64,000 nt of DNA, taken from contig JAHBXG010000006.1 of NCBI GenBank assembly GCA_019636565.1, positions 1 through 64,000 on the forward strand, given 5' to 3'. The position numbers and the translations under genes are program-made. Shown in pieces: positions 43,201 to 51,247 of the stretch (position 1 is its first letter; the number at the start of each line of letters is the position of its first letter). Source of the DNA: Phycisphaeraceae bacterium. GTDB lineage: Bacteria; Planctomycetota; Phycisphaerae; Phycisphaerales; UBA1924. The notes beneath the pieces were generated by a model. The model was not told the origin of the DNA. It did not search any database and was given only the letters and a program-made list of their open reading frames with translations.

Positions 43201-44213
43201 TGCTCGGGGCCGACTTCGCGCTCGAAAAAACCGACAACGGGACGGCGTTCAAGATCACACGCATCTACAACGGTGGCGTGTGGGATACCGATGCCCGCTC
43301 GCCGCTGAGCGAACCAGGTGTTGATGTCAAAGAAGGCGAGTTCATCCTCGCGGTCAACGGTGTTCCGATCGACACGACGAGCGATATCTGGGCCTCGTTC
43401 CAGGGCATGGCCGATCGCACGATCACGCTCACGATCGGCAAGACGGCGTCGCTGGACGGGGGCACTCGAGAAGTGCTCGTCAAGCCGATTGCCAACGACA
43501 ACTCGCTCCGCTATCGCGCGTGGATTGAAAAGAACCGCCAGTATGTCTTCGACAAGTCCAAGGGGCGCATCGGCTACATCTATGTCCCGAACACCGGTCA
43601 GGATGGCCAGAGTGATCTGGTGCGCCAGTTCACCGGCCAGCGCGCTATGGACGGGCTGATTATCGACGAACGCTGGAACGGCGGCGGCCAGATTCCCACG
43701 CGATTCATCGAGCTGCTCAACCGGCCCAACATCAACTACTGGGCCCGAAAGGACGGCAAGGATTGGCCCTGGCCACCCGATGCGCACTTCGGCCCCAAGG
43801 TCATGCTCGCCAATGGCCTCGCCGGCTCGGGCGGCGATGCATTCCCCGGCTATTTCAAGCGCATGGGCTTGGGCAAGGTGATCGGTCGGCGAACTTGGGG
43901 CGGCCTGGTCGGCATCGAGGGCTACCGTCCGCTGATCGATGGCGGCGGCGTCACCGTGCCGAGTTTCGGCTTCTATGAGCGAGACCCGAATAATCCCGGT
44001 CAGGGCAAGTGGTCGATCGAAGGCCACGGTACCGATCCGGATATCGAAGTCATGGACGACCCCGCGAAGATGATCAACGGCGAGGGCGATCCGCAGCTCG
44101 ATGTGGCGATCGCGGAACTGCTGAAGGAACTGGAAACCAAGGCCTATGTCACGCCCAAGCGTCCGCCCAGCCCGCAGCGCTCGGGCATGGGGATCCCGCC
44201 GAACGAGCGATGA
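40275..44213 (+). CDS. Tricorn-like protease: beta-propeller, PDZ and S41 serine peptidase
   Basis: Exported 1312-aa peptidase. A signal peptide (CAIGLLIVVCAGAATSALA) precedes a TolB/WD40-like propeller with repeats such as FPRFNPDGSQIVFSADYDG and ASVSPDGSQIAYIPH. A PDZ domain lies near 975-1070 (FILAVNGVPIDTTSDIW) and the S41 core near 1090-1270, with GLAGSGGDAFPGYF carrying the nucleophile Ser around 1183. Two insertions are unusual: a Lys/Asp/Ala-rich stretch at ~398-460 and a Gly/Ser-rich, beta-predicted module at ~680-770 flanked by Lys-rich runs. TTG start at 40275 with GGAGG 8 nt upstream. Tricorn degrades oligopeptides; here the signal peptide implies a periplasmic or extracellular site. 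Confidence 0.93.
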   Translation: MKAYRNVRSCAIGLLIVVCAGAATSALADVSPSGVMLRFPAISKDRIAFVYANDVWTAPRDGGAATPLSTPAGIEMFPRFNPDGSQIVFSADYDGVQSLYTIPVAGGVSTRVTNFASPPMPVGWTNQNEIVFFAGNITGMGRQNKLFHVAPEGGMPTQFPMPYGTFASVSPDGSQIAYIPHTTDFRTWKRYRGGMATDIWLFNLKDNSSKLITDWEGTDTFPMFNPAGKGEVVYYTSDQGPEHRLNVWSYDIASGKRTQITNFTDDDVRFPSIGPGPDGKGEIIFQLGTGLQVLDLGSGKSRQVNVTIPGDRPSIRPRTFDAGKNLTDASISPTGKRVAVVARGDIWTAPAKDGVVRNLTRTEAINEREAEWSPDGRWLAYFTDESGEYELWVRPSDAKAPEKKDEKKDGKKDGKAGDAKAPDAKPDEKADDAADSAGAEKSDAKAGGQADESKKAERAKPRKLTSLGEGQRSTIRWSPDSKYITFYEQTGKLYLLEVENARLVVIDRDPWAGGAPSVSFSSDSNWIAYDRADENIPNQSIWLYNIKTGEKTRVTNPMFDSSDPAFDRKGDFLYFTSARNITGPEYSQVPQDTTWIYTDTGVLHLLPLRADVKSPWLVVSDEETFKEETPKAEKKEEKKENGNGDKKHDAGASADDGVSGSWSGTVKGPEGSPIPPGGMPITMNLKMASDGSITGSLSGQMGNMDIQSGKYDKGTGELTFTIGTPNGPSTIVGKISNGSFEGTWSMGPMSGTLVLSRSSSGDSSVASKSDSKKDDAKKDGAKEVKIDLADMENRAMRLPVPPGRFYNLRVTNDDKLMYVRAGTGQGNQGVKIFDIKDDKKEEKAVTAATGFQLSADGKKIVVRRGPSLSVMDAAAGGGNSTNVPTTGMNVTVNLRNEWKQVLRDVYRYERDYFYEPDMHGVDWAKVHDHYSKMVDDAVSREDINYIIGEMVSELNIGHAYNAPVSYENPLRSNVGLLGADFALEKTDNGTAFKITRIYNGGVWDTDARSPLSEPGVDVKEGEFILAVNGVPIDTTSDIWASFQGMADRTITLTIGKTASLDGGTREVLVKPIANDNSLRYRAWIEKNRQYVFDKSKGRIGYIYVPNTGQDGQSDLVRQFTGQRAMDGLIIDERWNGGGQIPTRFIELLNRPNINYWARKDGKDWPWPPDAHFGPKVMLANGLAGSGGDAFPGYFKRMGLGKVIGRRTWGGLVGIEGYRPLIDGGGVTVPSFGFYERDPNNPGQGKWSIEGHGTDPDIEVMDDPAKMINGEGDPQLDVAIAELLKELETKAYVTPKRPPSPQRSGMGIPPNER

Positions 44214-44233
44214 TCGAGTTTGACCGTGAAGCC

Positions 44234-44269
44234 AAAGCCCGGGGACGTAAGTCTCTGGGCTTTTTCTTT
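44234..44269 (+). terminator. Rho-independent terminator after the tricorn-like gene
   Basis: A 13-bp stem (AAAGCCCGGGGAC against GTCTCTGGGCTTT, with two G-T pairs) closed by a GTAA tetraloop and followed by TTCTTT. It begins 20 nt after the stop codon. Confidence 0.88.
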
Positions 44270-44305
44270 GGGTGCATGTGGCTTTGGAATGCCGCAGCGC
44301 CAAGC

Positions 44306-44334
44306 CTGAACAACGCCCGGTCGGCGCGTACAAT
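44306..44334 (+). promoter_or_regulatory. Probable promoter of tRNA-Thr
   Basis: CTGAAC and TACAAT are 17 nt apart; the -10 box matches the consensus at five of six positions, the -35 at three. The tRNA begins 11 nt after the -10 box. Confidence 0.4.
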
Positions 44335-44344
44335 TTTCTGTTAC

Positions 44345-44418
44345 GCCGCTGTAGCTCAGCCCGGTAGAGCAGCGCTTTTGTAAAGCGCGGGTCGCAGGTT
44401 CAACTCCTGTCAGCGGCT
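44345..44418 (+). tRNA. tRNA-Thr (anticodon TGT)
   Basis: Complete 74-nt cloverleaf: acceptor GCCGCTG/CAGCGGC, anticodon stem GCGCT/AGCGC with loop TTTGTAA (anticodon TGT), T arm GCAGGTTCAACTCCTGT. No CCA encoded. Confidence 0.95.
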
Positions 44419-44515
44419 TTGGTTGGCACCAGATTCCCAGCCGGTGTTTTTGCGTCAAGTTGGTTTCTGCCGGCTGACCGGTGCTTTTCCGGACCTCAAA
44501 ACCTCTCCCATCCGT

Positions 44516-44544
44516 TTGCCGATCGCCACGTTGCGACCTAAACT
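44516..44544 (+). promoter_or_regulatory. Possible promoter of tRNA-Tyr
   Basis: TTGCCG and TAAACT are 17 nt apart (four of six consensus matches each); the tRNA begins 15 nt after the -10 box. Confidence 0.35.
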
Positions 44545-44558
44545 TTTCCCCTTACCCC

Positions 44559-44641
44559 GGGCGAGTGCCGGAGCGGTCAAACGGGGCAGACTGTAAATCT
44601 GTTGGCGAAAGCCTACGGGGGTTCGAGTCCCTCCTCGCCCA
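44559..44641 (+). tRNA. tRNA-Tyr (anticodon GTA)
   Basis: 83-nt class II tRNA with a long variable arm: acceptor GGGCGAG/CTCGCCC, anticodon loop CTGTAAA (anticodon GTA), T arm with GGGTTCGAGTCCC. The Thr-Tyr order recalls the tRNA cluster near tuf in many bacteria, but no tuf gene follows here. Confidence 0.94.
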
Positions 44642-44649
44642 TTCGCAGC

Positions 44650-44683
44650 GCCCGCGAGCAATCGCGGGCGTTTGCAGTTTTGA
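44650..44683 (+). terminator. Rho-independent terminator after tRNA-Tyr
   Basis: Perfect 8-bp stem GCCCGCGA/TCGCGGGC with loop GCAA, followed by GTTTGCAGTTTTG, 8 nt after the tRNA. Confidence 0.8.
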
Positions 44684-44928
44684 AAAACCTGCGTGCCTGT
44701 TGCACATTCGTCCGCCGCACTTGCACGATTGAGGAAACCGACACGTCGGGTCAGCCGAAACGCTATCAGTTCGACCGTGCGGAGCGGATGGGTGTGGTCA
44801 AAGTCTGAACTTTCCGAATACTTTGTGCATCAATTCGATCACGCGCGCGGTCGGTACCCCGCGGATCGATTTGGCGGCGGATCGGTTGTGTGCGCGATAT
44901 CCAAGGACAATCGAAGGGGTGGGTCATT

Positions 44929-46950
44929 ATGCACGTTGCATCGAAATCGCGGCTTGTCTGCTTCTTGAAACTGCTCGCCTCGGCGATCGCAATTCTGATG
45001 GGAGTTGCCGCACATGGTCAGTCGATTTCTTGGACCCAATTGCAGCCGCCGCCGCGGAGCTCGCCGGCGATGGCCTTTGACACGGCTCGTGGCGTAACCG
45101 TGCTCTTTGGTGGACTGACAAGTCAGCCGCACGCCACAGATACATGGCAATGGGATGGAACTTGTTGGAAGCAGCTCGTAGTTCCCGCGCCGACCGCGCG
45201 CGGTGCGCCCGCAATGGCCTACGACTCTGCACGCTCCAAAACCGTCCTGTTCGGAGGCAATACGTGGGGGCTGGGGGGAGACGCCGAAACTTGGGAATGG
45301 AACGGGACAGCCTGGACGCAGCAACTGATCGTTGGCCCTCCGCCCAGGCAAAACCATGCGATGGCATACGACTCCGCACGCGGCGTCACAGTTCTCTTCG
45401 GAGGGCTGAGCGGCACCAGCCGGATGAGCGATACCTGGGAGTGGGATGGCATCAAATGGACGCAGCGGATCGTTGCGGGTCCCTCTGGCAGGAACGGCCA
45501 CGCGATGGTCTACGACAGTGTTCGAGGCGTCACCGTTCTCTTCGGCGGCGTTGACCAGCAAAACACAAGACTTGCCGATACGTGGGAATGGAACGGTTTG
45601 ACCTGGAAGCTGCGATTCGCCAACGGACCCTCAGGAAGAAGCCACCTGTCGATGGCGTTTGACACCGGGCGCGGCGTGAGCGTTCTCTTCGGTGGCTACA
45701 ACGGAAGCGCGTTCAACGGCGAAACGTGGGAATGGAACGGACAGTCATGGTCCCTCCGCTCTGCCGCCGGCCCTGCTCCGCGCGATGACCACGTCATGAC
45801 CTACGACTCTATCCGCGGCAAAACAGTGCTCTTTGGCGGACATACCAATGCCGACTCCGACGACACGTGGGAGTGGAATGGCACTTCCTGGACGCGAATG
45901 GTTCCGCCCGGCCCGTCACCTCGAGACAAGCTCTCGATGGCGTTCGACACCTCGCGAGGCGTCTCCGTCCTTTTTGGCGGATACACCGGAACGAATAACG
46001 GGGAAACCTGGGAGTGGCACAATTCGGAGTGGACGCAGCGATCGGTCAGCGGACCTTCGCCACGAAGGTATCACTCCATGGCCTACGACACCGCACGCCG
46101 AGTGACCGTGCTCTTCGGTGGTCTAGCAGGCAGTGAGTCCGGCGAGACTTGGGAATGGAACGGAACCACATGGACGCAGCGTCTCGTAAGCGGACCCTCT
46201 CCGAGGTACGGTCAGGCGATGGCGTTCGACTCGGAGCGCGGGGTCTCAGTTCTCTTTGGTGGATTCGCCGGAACGTACAACGGAGAAACGTGGGAGTGGG
46301 ACGGAACGACCTGGACGCAACGAAATGTCAGCGGACCTTCGCCACGCGCATATCACGCGATGTCGTACGACGTCGCACGCAAGGTGATTGTGCTATTCGG
46401 CGGATACGGCGGCGCCTACAACGGAGATACTTGGGAGTGGAACGGTGCTTCGTGGGCCCAGCGATCCGTCAGCGGACCGGCACCCAGAAGATATCACTCG
46501 ATGGCATATGACACCGTGCGCCAAGTTTCCGTGCTTTTTGGCGGAGTGGCCGCGCTGGATACAGGCGGTTCAGCCTTCAATGACGAAACATGGGAGTGGG
46601 GCGGAACTCAATGGAAGCGGCTGTTGTTGAATGCCCCTTCGCCTCGCAAGGAACACGCCATGGTGTTCGATTCTTTGCTTCGCAGGGCTGTCGTATTTGG
46701 AGGCAGCTCGATAGCCCGTTTTGGCGAAACATGGTGGCTCGGCGCCCCCCTCTGCCTCGCCGATCTTAATGGTGACGGATACGTGGATGATGCTGACTTT
46801 TCAATCTTTGTCCTTGCATATGACTCGCTCGAATGCGCCGATCCGCCGACCCCCGTTGGTTGCCCTGCCGACTTGAACTCCGACAACGTCGTGGATGATG
46901 CGGACTTCGTGCAGTTTGTCGAGTACTACAACGCGCTTGTGTGCTCCTGA
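44929..46950 (+). CDS. Exported kelch-type repeat protein with dockerin-like C-terminus
   Basis: 673 aa. Signal peptide (LKLLASAIAILMGVAAHGQ), then twelve repeats of about 45-52 residues built on the pattern PSPRxxHAMAYDxxRGVTVLFGG...TWEWNGxxWTQR, which should form beta-propellers of the kelch/galactose-oxidase type. The C-terminal ~65 residues hold a pair of Ca-loops (DLNGDGYVDDADF, DLNSDNVVDDADF) as in the M1 peptidase at the left end of the window. Repeats are also strongly conserved in DNA, so expansion by recombination is likely. The ATG at 44929 has AAGGGG upstream and gives a clean signal peptide. Likely surface or extracellular binding protein; ligand unknown. Confidence 0.88.
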   Translation: MHVASKSRLVCFLKLLASAIAILMGVAAHGQSISWTQLQPPPRSSPAMAFDTARGVTVLFGGLTSQPHATDTWQWDGTCWKQLVVPAPTARGAPAMAYDSARSKTVLFGGNTWGLGGDAETWEWNGTAWTQQLIVGPPPRQNHAMAYDSARGVTVLFGGLSGTSRMSDTWEWDGIKWTQRIVAGPSGRNGHAMVYDSVRGVTVLFGGVDQQNTRLADTWEWNGLTWKLRFANGPSGRSHLSMAFDTGRGVSVLFGGYNGSAFNGETWEWNGQSWSLRSAAGPAPRDDHVMTYDSIRGKTVLFGGHTNADSDDTWEWNGTSWTRMVPPGPSPRDKLSMAFDTSRGVSVLFGGYTGTNNGETWEWHNSEWTQRSVSGPSPRRYHSMAYDTARRVTVLFGGLAGSESGETWEWNGTTWTQRLVSGPSPRYGQAMAFDSERGVSVLFGGFAGTYNGETWEWDGTTWTQRNVSGPSPRAYHAMSYDVARKVIVLFGGYGGAYNGDTWEWNGASWAQRSVSGPAPRRYHSMAYDTVRQVSVLFGGVAALDTGGSAFNDETWEWGGTQWKRLLLNAPSPRKEHAMVFDSLLRRAVVFGGSSIARFGETWWLGAPLCLADLNGDGYVDDADFSIFVLAYDSLECADPPTPVGCPADLNSDNVVDDADFVQFVEYYNALVCS

Positions 46951-47088
46951 CGCGTGTGAATCGAATGGCTCGGCTTTCGGTCGCGGAAGAGAGTGTTCCG
47001 TCTCGATTCGGTTTTTTCTGTCCTATACTCGTCATGCAGTCGGAGCGACCTGTTCCATAGAGCGAACCGGCATCCGCCGGGAGGCTTC

Positions 47089-48096
47089 ATGGATTTTGGC
47101 TCCTCAAGTATGGGTTCGACCGCAGTTCTCGAATCCCCCAAAACCGCACGTTCGACCGCGCCCAACGAACTAGAACACGAAGCAGCCGAGCTTGAAGGCG
47201 GCTGCCCGCCCCGGATCCGGTTGATCACTCTGATCACGGTGATCTTCCCGTTTGTCGCGCTCGCCATTGTCATCGCGGCGATGTGGCAGGTTCCTTTTCA
47301 CGGCACCTATCTGGCCATCATGGTCGGGATGTACGTCACCACGGGCATCGGGATCGGCACCGGCTTCCACCGCCTCTTCACGCACAAGTCGTTCACCGCA
47401 GGCCCGTACGTTCGCTTCTTCTGGGCAGCGCTGGGTTCGATGGCGGTGGAGGGGGCGCTGACCACCTGGGTTGCCGAACACCGCAAGCATCATCAGCACT
47501 CCGATGCACCCGGTGATCCGCACTCGCCCCACGCGCACCATCCCGAACACGGCGAGGGAATCGGCGGCGTCCTCTACAGCTTTTATTACGCCCACGTCGG
47601 CTGGCTCTTCCACAATTCGCCGACCGAACTTGAACAGTATGTGCCCGACTTGCTCGAAGACCCGGTGACCAATTTCGTCAGCCGGACCTACTGGTGGTGG
47701 GTTGCGCTTGGAATGCTCATCCCAACCGTCCTCGGAGGCGTCCTGACCGGTACATGGACCGGCGCGGCCCTGGGCTTCCTCTGGGGCGGACCGGTCCGCA
47801 CGCTCGTCGTCCACCACATTACATGGTGCATCAATTCTGTGTGTCACATCTGGGGCACGCGCCCGTACCGCACGAGCGATCACAGCCGCGACAACCCGAT
47901 TTTCGGCATTCTCGCGTTCGGCGAAGGGTGGCACAACGCTCACCATGCGTTCCCGACCTCCGCGCGCCACGGTCTTGCCTGGTGGAAAGTGGACATCAAC
48001 TACATCGTGATCCGCGCCATGGAAATCATGGGAATCATCAAGAATGTGCGGCGGCCTTCGCCCAAGAGCCTCGAAGCCAAGCGCCGGACCGCGTGA
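47089..48096 (+). CDS. Membrane fatty-acid (acyl-CoA delta-9 type) desaturase
   Basis: Di-iron membrane enzyme that introduces a double bond in acyl chains, setting membrane fluidity. The three His boxes are intact: HRLFTH, EHRKHHQHSD and WHNAHHAFP. Hydrophobic pairs near 50-95 and 205-245 fit the four-helix topology. 335 aa is typical. The ATG at 47089 has GGGAGG 4 nt upstream; the frame opens earlier at 46993 but without similarity. The ~45-residue N-terminal part is polar and variable. No dedicated electron carrier gene is adjacent. Confidence 0.94.
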   Translation: MDFGSSSMGSTAVLESPKTARSTAPNELEHEAAELEGGCPPRIRLITLITVIFPFVALAIVIAAMWQVPFHGTYLAIMVGMYVTTGIGIGTGFHRLFTHKSFTAGPYVRFFWAALGSMAVEGALTTWVAEHRKHHQHSDAPGDPHSPHAHHPEHGEGIGGVLYSFYYAHVGWLFHNSPTELEQYVPDLLEDPVTNFVSRTYWWWVALGMLIPTVLGGVLTGTWTGAALGFLWGGPVRTLVVHHITWCINSVCHIWGTRPYRTSDHSRDNPIFGILAFGEGWHNAHHAFPTSARHGLAWWKVDINYIVIRAMEIMGIIKNVRRPSPKSLEAKRRTA

Positions 48097-48170
48097 TCCA
48101 GAGTATGGCTCGCGCACGGCCGTTCCAAGCGCGGTAACCTGAGCCACCGCAATCGCTCAGGAGCCTCCAG

Positions 48171-49901
48171 GTGCGTATTCACTGTTTTGCTGTTCACGTC
48201 GCTTGCGTGCTCATGTCCGGGTTCGTTTCGGGCGCGTTCGCGGCTCCCCTCCGTTTCGAGGTGGTTGTCGCCGATCAGTTCGCCGCAACGCCGCTCGACG
48301 GCCGCGTACTGCTCATGATCTCCACCTCCGGCGAGAAGGAACCTCGCTTCCAGATTTCGGAAGGCGTCAAGTCCCAGCAGATCTTCGGCGTGGATGCCGA
48401 CGGCCTCTCGCCCGGCAAGCCCGCCGTTATCGATGAATCAGCGCTGGGCTACCCCGTCGAGAGCCTCACATCAATCCCCGCTGGCGACTACTTCGTTCAG
48501 GCGCTGCTCCACAAATACGAAACCTTCAACCGCTCCGACGGTCACTCTGTCAAACTCCCCATGGACCGTGGCGAGGGACAGCACTGGAATAGCGCCCCCG
48601 GGAATCTCTACAGCACGCCCGTCAAACTTCACGTCGATTCGGCATCCTCGCAGCCGATCCGCATCACGCTGGACAAGGAGATCCCGCCCATCGTGCCGCC
48701 GAAGGACACGAATTACATCAAGCACATCCGCATCCAGAGCAAGTTGCTCACCGATTTCTGGGGCCGGCCGATGCACCTTGGTGCTGTGGTCCTCCTCCCC
48801 AAAGGCTTTGACGAGCACCCCGAAGCCCGCTACCCGCTCATCGTGAACCACGGCCACTTCGAAGCGTCCTTCGGTGAATTCCAGGAAGAGCCGCCCGACC
48901 CGAACCTCAAGCCCGAGTACAGCGAGCGCTTCAAGATGGACGGCTACAACCGCATCCAGCAACAACTCGCCCACCAGTTTTTTCTTGATTGGACCGGTCC
49001 TGACTTCCCGCGCTTTGTCATCATAAAGGTCCAGCACGCCAACCCGTTCTACGACGACTCCTACGCCGTCAACTCCGCCAATCTCGGTCCCTACGGCGAT
49101 GCGATCATGACCGAACTTCTACCGGCGATCGAAAAGCAGTTCCGCTGCATCGGCGAGGGTTGGTCGCGCTTCACCTACGGGGGCAGCACCGGCGGCTGGG
49201 AGGCGCTCGCTGTCCAGATGTTCTACCCCGAGCAGTTCAACGGCTGCTTCGCAGCGTGCCCGGACCCGATCGATTTCTGCGCGTACGGGTCGGTGAACAT
49301 CTACAAGGACGCCAACGCCTATTTCGCCCAAGGCCCCTGGACACGCGTACCCCGCCCCGCGACCCGCGACGGCAATGGCATCGCCACCTCAAGCCTCGAA
49401 GAAACCAATCGGCGCGAACTTGTCCTCGGCACGCACAGCCGCTCGGGAGATCAGTGGGACATCTGGGAAGCCGTCTACAGCCCCGTCGGCCCCGATGGCT
49501 ACCCCGCTCGCATCTGGGACAAGCGCACCGGCGTGATCGATCCGAAGATCGCCGCATTCTGGAAGGAGAACTACGACCTCCGCCACATCCTGGAGCGCGA
49601 TTGGCAGACGCTTGCCCCGAAACTCAAAGGCAAGATCCACATCTACTGCGGCACGATGGACAACTACTTCCTCAACAACGCCGTCGTGCTCATGGAAGAT
49701 TTCCTCAAGACCACGAACCCGCCCTACGAAGGCGTCGTCGATTACGGCTGCAATGCCGAGCACTGCTGGAATGGCGACCACGCCAATCCCAACGGAATCA
49801 GCCGGTTGCGGTATCACCAGTTGTACGTGGATCAGATGCTGAAGCGCATGAAGGAAACTGCTCCAGCCGGCGCCGACCTCACGAGCTGGCGGTATCGGTG
49901 A
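48171..49901 (+). CDS. Exported esterase-like alpha/beta hydrolase
   Basis: 576 aa with a signal peptide (CVLMSGFVSGAFA). After a ~190-residue beta-rich N-terminal part comes a putative-esterase (EstD-like) domain: LPKGFDEHPEARYPLIVNHG, the nucleophile elbow FTYGGSTGGWEAL (Ser near 338), a later acidic stretch YCGTMDNYF, and EHCWNGDHANPNG, which offers the catalytic His. GTG start at 48171 behind GGAG 8 nt upstream. It follows the desaturase by 74 nt. The substrate cannot be named; the family includes carbohydrate esterases and enterochelin-esterase relatives. Confidence 0.78.
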   Translation: MRIHCFAVHVACVLMSGFVSGAFAAPLRFEVVVADQFAATPLDGRVLLMISTSGEKEPRFQISEGVKSQQIFGVDADGLSPGKPAVIDESALGYPVESLTSIPAGDYFVQALLHKYETFNRSDGHSVKLPMDRGEGQHWNSAPGNLYSTPVKLHVDSASSQPIRITLDKEIPPIVPPKDTNYIKHIRIQSKLLTDFWGRPMHLGAVVLLPKGFDEHPEARYPLIVNHGHFEASFGEFQEEPPDPNLKPEYSERFKMDGYNRIQQQLAHQFFLDWTGPDFPRFVIIKVQHANPFYDDSYAVNSANLGPYGDAIMTELLPAIEKQFRCIGEGWSRFTYGGSTGGWEALAVQMFYPEQFNGCFAACPDPIDFCAYGSVNIYKDANAYFAQGPWTRVPRPATRDGNGIATSSLEETNRRELVLGTHSRSGDQWDIWEAVYSPVGPDGYPARIWDKRTGVIDPKIAAFWKENYDLRHILERDWQTLAPKLKGKIHIYCGTMDNYFLNNAVVLMEDFLKTTNPPYEGVVDYGCNAEHCWNGDHANPNGISRLRYHQLYVDQMLKRMKETAPAGADLTSWRYR

Positions 49902-50017
49902 GGCGCTTTGAATAACCATGCAAATCGAGGGCTCGCATCGGCCGTCGGTCTGGCTCGGGGTTTCGCCATCAAGCAACCGGCATTTGATCGCGGCGACGGG
50001 AACAGAGAGCGCGTCAA

Positions 50018-50497
50018 GTGCGAATCGCTCTGACAAGCGAGGCCTTTGTGGAGCTACAAGACTCCGGCAAGATCGAAGAAGACATCCCCTGTGCAAGCTG
50101 TTCGTACAATCTGCACGGATTGAACGCCGAAGGTATTTGCCCGGAATGTTCTTGCTCGAACCAAGACAGCATCGTCGCTCTGCGAACCCGGCCGACGCCG
50201 CTCCCGAATTGGGTACGGATTGCCCGCGGATCGTATTGGATACTCTGGCTGCTATTCATGACGTGCGCATTTGTGGTGCTTGATCTAGATGGCGGACACG
50301 GTGTCGGTCGAATCAATTTCCGAGGCATGTTTTGGTTCGGGGTGACGGCTGTGTGCGTCTTTCCGTTGGGTGTTTTCGGCGCAGTGGTCGTGGATGCCCT
50401 GATGAAGCGAGACCGGCGGGCCGCCGCAGTATGCGTCGTGTTCAGCATTCTCTACGCAACATGCTTTGTGATCCTGCCCTTTCTCGGCCGCGCATAG
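50018..50497 (+). CDS. Small membrane protein with a zinc-knuckle N-terminus
   Basis: 159 aa. A four-cysteine motif CASCSYNLHGLNAEGICPEC (residues ~25-44) matches the CxxCxYxLxGL...G.CPEC knuckle that recurs in many uncharacterised planctomycete membrane proteins. Three hydrophobic segments follow, about 73-92, 103-127 and 136-155. GTG start at 50018 with GAGAG nearby; later GTGs are possible. Function unknown; regulatory or stress roles have not been shown. Confidence 0.72.
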   Translation: MRIALTSEAFVELQDSGKIEEDIPCASCSYNLHGLNAEGICPECSCSNQDSIVALRTRPTPLPNWVRIARGSYWILWLLFMTCAFVVLDLDGGHGVGRINFRGMFWFGVTAVCVFPLGVFGAVVVDALMKRDRRAAAVCVVFSILYATCFVILPFLGRA

Positions 50498-50790
50498 CGC
50501 CGCAAGCGGTTCATTGGCCGGGGAGTCACTTACCCCGGCCGAATTGCCCGCAAGATCGGGGCCTTCGCCTAGTGAGATTGAGAAAAGCTCCGTCCGAGCG
50601 ACACCAGCGGTCACAACTCAATAGTTCTCCGTGCGCCGTTCGGCAGCCACGTTCTTCTAATCGCGCCGAATCTGGGCCTGGAGTTCAGGGTCGAATTCGG
50701 TAACGACGAATAAGTCACCCATCAGGCACGGACGATTGTTTCACTCATTCCCATTATCTATCTGTGTGACATGTCTATTCTGATACCTCC
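50498..50790. other. Intergenic region, no feature seen
   Basis: About 293 bases between the zinc-knuckle membrane protein and the ArfB-like gene. No supported frame, strong hairpin or promoter pair was found. Confidence 0.3.
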
Positions 50791-51234
50791 GTGATCGACT
50801 CCTCGGTGCCCATTCCGACCGGCCTCGAACTCGCCCCCGGCGTACGCGTCGATCCGGGCGTGGTTGAACTGTCATTTTCCAGCAGTTCCGGCCCCGGCGG
50901 TCAGAACGTCAACAAGCGCGCGACGCGCTGCCAACTCCGCATCGCGCTCCGCGATCTCCCGATTCATTCAGAGGCGATCGAACGCCTCAAGCACGCCGCG
51001 CCGCACCTGGTCACGTCCTCCGGTGATCTGCTCATCGACAGCGATCAGGAACGCTCGCAAGGGCGCAATCGCGACGCCTGCTTCGAAAGGCTCCGCGAAC
51101 TACTCATCGTGTCGATGAAGCGTCCCAAGATTCGTCGGGCGACCAAGCCCAGCCGGGGGTCGAAGGAACGCAGAATCGAAGGCAAGAAGCGCCGGGGCGA
51201 GATCAAGAAGAACCGTCGAGGCGGATTCGACTGA
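50791..51234 (+). CDS. arfB: ArfB/YaeJ-like peptidyl-tRNA hydrolase (ribosome rescue)
   Basis: 147 aa. Carries the release-factor catalytic loop SSSSGPGGQNVNKRATRCQL (GGQ near 36-38), the RF-1 domain end HLVTSSGDLLIDSDQERSQGRN, and the basic C-terminal tail (GSKERRIEGKKRRGEIKKNR) that ArfB inserts in the empty mRNA channel of stalled ribosomes. No codon-recognition domains are present, which separates it from true release factors. GTG start at 50791. Convergent with the NtrC-type regulator, 13 nt away. Confidence 0.9.
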   Translation: MIDSSVPIPTGLELAPGVRVDPGVVELSFSSSSGPGGQNVNKRATRCQLRIALRDLPIHSEAIERLKHAAPHLVTSSGDLLIDSDQERSQGRNRDACFERLRELLIVSMKRPKIRRATKPSRGSKERRIEGKKRRGEIKKNRRGGFD

Positions 51235-51247
51235 CTCGGGCGCGAGG

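Noticed and set aside
45040..46700. Regular DNA repeats that might suggest a CRISPR-like or minisatellite array
   Set aside because: Period of ~135-160 nt stays in frame and encodes kelch-type protein repeats; no short identical repeats with unique spacers.
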